From assembly GCA_963969345.1 (NCBI GenBank), contig OZ017766.1, positions 186,001 to 250,000 of the forward strand: a DNA stretch of 64,000 bases, in the 5' to 3' direction. Within the stretch, counting starts at the first letter, position 1; the number at the start of each line of letters is the position of its first letter. Made by a program: the position numbers and the translations under genes. This stretch comes from Turbatrix aceti. Taxonomy: Eukaryota > Nematoda > Chromadorea > Rhabditida > Panagrolaimidae. Shown here in pieces: positions 57,848 through 64,000 of this stretch. Below the pieces are notes generated by a model. It was given only the letters and a program-made list of their open reading frames with translations. It ran no database searches and was not told the origin of the DNA.

Positions 57848-58664
57848 CAGGGTGGCGAAACTCCCATGGGAATTAGAAATAGGGGAATTATCCCATGGGA
57901 TTCCCATAGGAGTCCCTTCTGAGTCCCCGGGGGCAGGGTTCTCAACGGGCCGGGTCGGCCCGGGCCAGCCCGGGCCGGGTCGGTGTTTTCCACGGCCCGG
58001 GCCGGGCCGATTGGTTTTGTTGGCCGGCCCGGGCCAAAACGGGCCGGAAAATAATTTAAAAAATGCATATTTTACGCAAAATTTATGAAAAATTTTATGA
58101 AAAAGTAAAAACCGCGAAGAATGCAAAGAAATGCACGCAGAATGCTGACCTGGCACCGTTCTTTTGGGCTAATCTGGAAGCAAAAGGTAAATCGCGGGCG
58201 CCGTAATTTTGTCGTCAGCTCATAAGAGCACTAGTAATTGAGCGGAAAATGAATCTGTGCAACGATGAGGAAGTGTCTCTGCCTCCTTCGGGTTTGTTGT
58301 TGTTTTTTAACGGTTTTTCGACGATAAAATTTATTTACAAAACTAGGTACTATTAAGGCGGGCCGAAAAAAAACAGGCCCGTTGAGAACCCTGCCCGGGG
58401 GTATTTTTTGGTACGTTTAAAAAAGTTCATACAAAAAAGATATCCAAAAACACACTTATTTTATTAATATAATAAAATTAACAATGAAAATAAAACAATT
58501 TCCCTTATCGGAAAGAAAAAAACACGCGCCTGCGTAAAATAACGGTGATATTTTAGGCGGGATCGCGCATTTTCAAAATTTCGTGGGGAATTATCCCGTG
58601 ATAGATGGGAATCCCGGGATATTTCCCATGGGACTTCCATGGGAATTCCCTCTTCGCCACCCTG
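57848..58664. mobile_element. CCCATGGG-word hAT-type MITE
   Basis: Ends CAGGGTGGCGAA and TTCGCCACCCTG with perfect 8-bp duplication CTTGGGGG (57840-57847, 58665-58672). CCCATGGGA words are repeated near both ends. It carries the GGCC-word element 57934-58393. Confidence 0.95.
57934..58393. mobile_element. hAT-type MITE, GGCCCGGGCC family, copy 2
   Basis: Ends CAGGGTTCTCAACGGGCC and mirror; perfect 8-bp duplication CCCGGGGG (57926-57933, 58394-58401). Its AT-rich interior is nearly identical to 23609-24080 in the same orientation; differences are mostly in the length of the GGCC arrays. Confidence 0.95.
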
Positions 58665-58754
58665 CTTGGGGGTCACCAAGGCATGAAGTAAAAGTGAATT
58701 CAGTAGGTCAACCTTGAAAGACAAATTGTTTTCATACATAAAAAATCGCGGATG

Positions 58755-58820
58755 AAATATGCTCTGTCGGAAATTCCGACAAATCCGACCGACAGATCCG
58801 ACTGCTCGAGCTGACTCGGA
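58755..58820. repeat. TCCGAC/GTCGGA word cluster
   Basis: Repeated TCCGAC, GTCGGA and ATTCCGACAAATCCGACC within ~65 bp. Boundaries unknown. Confidence 0.55.
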
Positions 58821-59021
58821 ATAGGTATAGGTTCCACGCTCCTTTTATCATGTGCTTTATGAAACTTTTTTTAGTATTATTTTTATTTTTTATTTATTCA
58901 TTCATTTATCGTCATACTCAATGGTTAGTTAGTACAAACAATATCATAATGCGATTCCATAGGACCGATGTCGATGGACATTGTCGACGCTGACTTTGGA
59001 GACGGGGAGTCGTGGAACAGT

Positions 59022-59140
59022 GTTACCGGTTCTGAAAATGTTTCGGGTACCCCAACTGGAACCGCAACCGAAATCCTGTTTTTTCGGGTACCCGGAACCG
59101 AAGTCGAAGAACCGAACCGAAACCGAAAATTTTCAACTTC
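59022..59140. repeat. ACCGAA/GGTACCC word cluster
   Basis: Repeated GGAACCGAA, CGGGTACCC and AACCGAAAC words, similar in style to the MITE interiors, with no visible ends. A short version occurs at ~22988-23018. Confidence 0.55.
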
Positions 59141-59553
59141 AAGGATTTTTGTGTTAAAAGTGTTCAAAAACCAGGAAATTGCTTTGATTATCAACTTATT
59201 ATAACCAGTATAACCATTCGATTGCCATCACTTTTTATCGAGATAATTTGTGTGTCGCGCACTGTATGGGCACACTTAATGCAATATGATCTATCTACAA
59301 GCAAAAACGGTTGCCTCGTTAGCAAATGCATTAAAAACACTTTTTTCTTTACGGCGGTCAAACAACCGAGAAACATGTTTTGTGCACGCAAGAATTGCGT
59401 TCATACAAAAACGATTTGAGTTCGCATGGATGGCATCGGTCTCGCCTGCCGTCTGTGACCGCTTTCTTATGTTAGCTCACAGCGTCCAGTCGATTTCGAC
59501 CCAAACCGGTGTCCTGGGTGGTTGTTTTGTACTCTACGTAAATTTGGCTTCAA

Positions 59554-61046
59554 ATGAAACTCGAAAGCCTTCCGCTCGAACTTCTGGAACAAATTCTGAC
59601 CCATGTTTCAGGAAAAAATATTCTCAAAGATGTGTCACTTGTCTGTAAAAAATTTCATTGCCTAACATCTAGACATTCACTTTGGAATGCCAAACTTCGG
59701 ATTTTGGCAGGCTACAACGACGCCAAAAATCTATCTATTATTCGTCTAAAGCAGCTGGTCATTGAAAACGAGCTCGACGTGTTTCAATGGTTGGAGTACG
59801 AAAGGCAAGCTCTTAAAACCATTCCACAGGTTGGCATCAATCTCTTTAGCACAGTCGACTGCTGTGCTATTGTACCTCTTAGTAATGGGAGAACGGTTAT
59901 TGTCACGGGCACGAGAGACCGCGCTCTAACCGCGTTCGATGTTTTCGTAAGATTTTGTTGTGATCAAAAAGCTTTTCAATTTGCGGTTTTAGGATTTGCA
60001 AAAGCCACAATTTCAACAGTTCAACGCACATCAATCGTGGATAAAGTGCATAGTAGGACTTCAGATGGAGAATTGTATTGCTTCCTTTGGATACGATGGA
60101 AAGGCTGTTCTTTGGAGATTAAAAAAAGAGTTCGAGGTAATTGGTAATTTGTTTTTCAAACCTATTTTTTTATTCGATACCTCTTAATTGCATCATAAAA
60201 ACGCACCGTTTTAGATTATCTCAACAATCGACCTAAAATCCACGGTTCTATCCATTCACATTGCCCCGAATAAAATTTTTTGTGCGATGGTGGACAATCG
60301 AATCAAAATTATTGGTTACAACGAAACGACAGAAGAATCCAAACTTTTGTGGTCTATCAAGTATTTTAAAAATCAAACACTGGCACTCTGTTCTATTGAC
60401 GCTCACAATGAGCCGCTGCTCGCGATAACCAGCAGAGATGGGTGGATCTGTTCACTGAACCAAAAAACCTGGAAAAAAGTAAACTCCCGGTTGCTGCTAG
60501 CTGCAGGCATTACTCTTGCTATCAAATCCGACGAGCGCGTTCCTATGGTGCTTTGTGGACTTGCCAATGGGGAATTGCTTTGCTTGACGTGTGATTTGAG
60601 CATTTTAAAGGTAAGAGAGATAAAATGAAACCGAATCGCAAAAAGAATTTAGACCATTCAAATAGATACAACAGGTATTTGTAGTATTTTCTGTTCATTG
60701 ACTACGATTTCATGCTTTACGACCAGTGGAAATGTTACTGTGGCAAAAAAAGAACAACCACAACAGAGCGTTTTTGGAGATATTTGCTATCAGGGAACTT
60801 TTGGATTGAATATCATCATGGTAAGTTCATTATTATATTCAGGCTACATTAATTACAATATAACGTAAATTTGTTGATGAGAAATAAGCACGAATCAGGA
60901 TTTTGGGATCTAACTCGTGCTGCCACTGTACCCCAAATGACAGTTTCATTTTTTAGGCTTCAAAGACAGGAAGTCGTGTTGCAGCAATCACGTCCAAAGG
61001 TGAGCTAAAAGTCGTGTCCAGCGGCAAATCCCAAGTTAACTCGTAA
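59554..61046 (+). CDS. F-box protein with WD40-like repeats (FBXW9-like)
   Basis: Candidate substrate receptor of an SCF ubiquitin ligase. Five exons, 59554-59946, 59993-60136, 60215-60610, 60653-60820, 60957-61046, encode 396 aa, all in phase 0. The F-box is at residues ~3-48 (LESLPLELLEQILTHVSG ... VCKKFHCLTSRHSLW). After a short linker come degenerate WD repeats: IVTGTRDRALTAFDVF, HQSWIKCIVGLQMENCIASFGYDGKAVLWRL and several weaker strands. The F-box-then-WD order and length fit FBXW9; the repeats are poor, so the substrate-binding surface may be unusual. The acceptor of exon 4 was set at 60652 because a nearer AG breaks the frame. Confidence 0.85.
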
Positions 61047-61092
61047 AGTTCCTTTAATTCTCCGCACAATTTATTGTTCATTTATACCGCCA

Positions 61093-61098
61093 AATAAA
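61093..61098 (+). terminator. Poly(A) signal of the F-box gene
   Basis: AATAAA 47 bp after the stop. Confidence 0.7.
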
Positions 61099-63748
61099 AC
61101 GCACAATCAAAGAAAAAAACAAATTTCGTTAAAACAAATGTCAAGACTGAGTGAGATTAAAAATAGTAACCGGAAAACGCATGCACGCAAAAAAAACAAG
61201 TAAACTACAAATTATATTACTTTTTTTGTCCATAAAAGTATCACATTTTTTTGACAAACAATAAGGCAAAAAAGCTGATTCTTTTTTTTTCTGTTAAAAA
61301 ACATTTCAAAAAAATATTTTCAAATTCAATTTTTTTTATTTCTGCACGTACGACGATTTGGTCATTCCGGGATAGGTCAGTCAGACAGTCATTGAAACCG
61401 AGATACATAACTAAATACACGACAGTGCGGAAACAAAAAACGGAAAGTGTTCAGGTATTTTTGTAAAGACATACAAAATTCTGAAAGCGGAAATGACAGT
61501 TGAAAACAAGTTGTATTCAACAAACGTAATTTTTCGTATGTAAGCTTGATTTCTCGTTCAACGAGAAAAACGTAAACAGGAGATAAAGTTTAGTTTGGCA
61601 GGATGATCACAAAAAAAAGGAGCAGAAAAAACTACGGCAAGTGTTGTTGTTCGTTTTTTGTTCATAATATTATGATGCCGTCGATGTGTTGTTGTTATCT
61701 GGCAGAACATTATGGATTTTCTAAAATTGCATTGAATTGAAAAATTGGTGATCATAGAAAAAAACCGCAAAAGTTGTGTTACCGTAGCCCAGAATTGTTT
61801 TATCCGAAAAACATTTTCCCCATTCAATGTACTACATATTATATCCTCCCCCTCATTTTTCCATCCCAAGTCAAACCAGATCATACTGAGGCAACAGAAA
61901 CCACAAAAGAGCGAGTGGCGGCAAGAACAAAGCTTTTGAATTAAATTCGTACTCATGGTTAGCCGCTGCAGTGTCCGGTATACATAGCACACGGGCGAGC
62001 CCACAGGGGAAGGTATACTAAAACATACTCCCCTCCTCCTCCCTGCCCTTAAGTCCCGAGTCCCGACATGCGACGACCGCTAGTTGGCCACCGCAAAGGC
62101 ACAAAAGCGTTTAATTGTTGGTTTATTTGTTTGTTTGCACGCTAGCTCTGCTGGGTGGCTGGGTGGTATGGCAAAATTTATTTTAAATTTAACACCAAGT
62201 TCAAATTTCAGTCCACTCATTGCGCAAGTTTTGATTATATTTACCCAGCTTAGCTTGATTCCAAACCCTGAAATGGCTTCCAGGATGTCTCTATCGTGAC
62301 TTACTAAATATGTATAAGTGGAAATTGTAATTACCTGAGAATTTTGAAATTTTTTTTAACTCCGAAGGAATATTTTGCACAGTTCAAAAAATGCGGCAAA
62401 ATGCAATAAATGTATGCAAAAATTAAACTGTCCCCCAAAATTCCTCTTGACCCCCGTCACAGATACAAACCACGTCCGGGTTATCTCTCCCTCAGACACG
62501 GCAAACAGCTTTCGATGCGATGCGCGTGAGAGGATTATAACAGAAGAGTGCAAATATACATCAAAGCAGGAAGGCAGACCACTCTTGCTATTGCTATGCG
62601 GAGATCACTTCACAGTTTGAGACGTTTCGTGGTGTAAGAATTAGCACCCCTCAGGTGTGGTGTTGGTAGGGTGGTCAGTCTCACGCTAACCCGCTTGCTT
62701 GCACGCCGAGCAGAAGTGTCAACGATGGTGGCGAAAAAATAAGCAATGAATAAAAGGAAGCATTGTTCGAATTCCTTTAAAATTTCCTAACGTCGTACGT
62801 ATGTTTAATCCGCTTCTCACTGTGTAGTTAAAAATTGCATTTATTTGCAGGTGCGGAACCTGGCTTGACGAAACAGGACCATTTTTGAAACCTTTGTTTC
62901 TGTTGGCTGATCGCGGAGCAAAGTGAGGGAAGGCTAGCGGGTTTGTCAAATTCCTTCTTCCTCAGCGCCAAGTGATTGATTTTGCTAACCACAGCGCTAC
63001 ACTGCGCCGCGCTGCGCTGCGTGTGGTCAAAAGCTGCGTCTTGACTTTCTTCATTCCTCTTTTTTTCCTCACCTGCGTCTACGTATGCAGCACTAGAAAA
63101 CAAAGCACAATTCTGCTGACCGAATTCCACAAAACTTGCAAATTTAGTTTCGCTCATTTAGTTTTAACAATTTTTTTTTTATTTATTTATTTATTTCACC
63201 ATTACTCAGTGGTTAGTTATCATTAGACCAGATGTTAGGAGGCACAAATGACGTCCACGTAGGCAATTTTTTTTATATTACAATTGAATTTTAAAATTTC
63301 TAGTGTGAAAAAAAAAACCATAATTTGAAAAGCAACTTTTTTAGTACAACATGACAAAAACATCATGTACAATAATTCTAAAAGTCCCTCATTTTTTTCA
63401 AAAAAAAAGAAGATTTTACTATATTTAGAACAACTACAAAAAGCCCCATGTGGTAACAAGCTCATTGAATGACTACCATCCAAGTTATAGTACCAATGCT
63501 TTTAGTTCAAAAACAGGGCTCAATCAGTAGCTTGGTCAACTATTTAGCCTTTCCTCCCCGAGAGTAATTTACTTTTTGAGCATCCCGTAAAAAACGAATA
63601 AAAAAACTCACCACAATTAATAGCAGACGAGACTGGAATCAAAAATCCATGCAAACCTTGGAACACTTCATACTACCCTCCAGGGCTACGAGACCGACCT
63701 GTCGATGGGCTGCTCGTCCATTTCGTCGTCGACGCCACCTGAATTTTT
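61099..63748. other. Gene-poor region
   Basis: 2.65 kb without a supported gene. Minus-strand frames at 61558-62004 (148 codons) and 62828-63157 (109 codons) have no domain, no splice context and skewed composition. A TTTA run lies near 63178-63196. Confidence 0.4.
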
Positions 63749-63794
63749 TTAAAACAAAATTAGCTGCCAATGCAAAAAAGCAAGCACAAACCTT

Positions 63795-63986
63795 TCTTCC
63801 TTGAGCTTGTCCGAAAACTTGCGGGGTCTACGTTCAAATTGAATGTGCACGGCGTAGTGATCGGGCTTCGCCATCCACGGCATCAAAAATGCACAACCAG
63901 TAATGCGATTACCCGAGTGCGATCGGAATTTCTCCCAGAGCTCACATCGACCGCCTTCGTTCATTCGACACAACCATAGTCGAAGT
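63795..63986 (-). CDS. Internal exon of an unidentified gene at the window edge
   Basis: A minus-strand open frame bounded by an ATTTTAG acceptor at ~63987 and an AG|GTTTGT donor at ~63794. It encodes ~64 residues including RITGCAFLMPWMAKPDHY and HIQFERRPRKFSDKLKEE, conserved-looking but not recognised. A downstream acceptor AAATTCAG at ~63740 leads to a short terminal exon; which frame it uses is unclear. Most of the gene is outside the window. Confidence 0.45.
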
Positions 63987-64000
63987 CTAAAATTCATATT

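Noticed and set aside
61558..62004. 148-codon minus-strand ORF as a gene
   Set aside because: No domain, no signal peptide, no splice or neighbour support; composition fits AT-rich chance sequence.
62828..63157. 109-codon minus-strand ORF
   Set aside because: Biased, low-complexity composition and no family resemblance.

Overview
The window looks like nuclear DNA of a nematode. Introns are mostly 44-100 nt with polypyrimidine-AG acceptors, three same-strand genes are packed like an operon, and the gene families fit: a small SH2-kinase of the Fer-like type, a degenerin channel, a two-RGS protein and a mesh-like NIDO/AMOP/VWD/sushi protein. No bacterial, plasmid or phage features were seen. 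The species cannot be named from sequence alone. Gene models were built by hand from frames, splice sites and family knowledge; exon coordinates are in each entry.

Layout. 1-2.05 kb: intact BEL/Pao gag ORF on the minus strand running off the left edge, with a candidate LTR. 2.8-7.5 kb (minus): CCT4 chaperonin followed by two unrecognised membrane-protein genes. 7.8-10.7 kb (plus): a YL1/VPS72-like histone chaperone and an SH2-tyrosine kinase. 11.5-20.1 kb (plus): a ten-exon mesh-like adhesion gene and a secreted four-sushi protein. 20.2-26.4 kb (minus): a hAT-derived BED/dimerisation gene, a cathepsin-like pseudogene and an alpha/beta hydrolase. 26.9-29.8 kb (plus): MICU1 and a small secreted protein. 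29.8-32.7 kb (minus): DEG/ENaC channel. 33.3-34.2 kb (plus): tail-anchored UBE2J-type E2. 34.5-46.6 kb: transposon-dominated, with broken BEL/Pao pieces, giant foldback elements and higher-order AT/GC repeats. 46.8-49.9 kb: TMEM144 (plus) and a two-RGS protein (minus). 51.1-59.2 kb: nested non-autonomous elements and little else. 59.6-61.0 kb: F-box/WD-like gene. 63.8-64 kb: one exon of an unidentified gene at the edge.

The most striking feature is the mobile DNA. At least seven short inverted-repeat elements carry perfect or near-perfect 8-bp target duplications (hAT type). Each family is filled with its own short, mostly palindromic word repeated many times (GAGTCGACTC, GGCCCGGGCC, CCCATGGG, GCGGCCGC, TACACGACG, AAAATAAGC). 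At 51.1-53.3 kb such elements lie inside one another four or five deep. A second class, 1-2.4 kb foldbacks with arms of up to about 1 kb, occurs four times and shares one ~100-bp core in every arm. One foldback sits in an intron of the mesh gene without breaking the exons.
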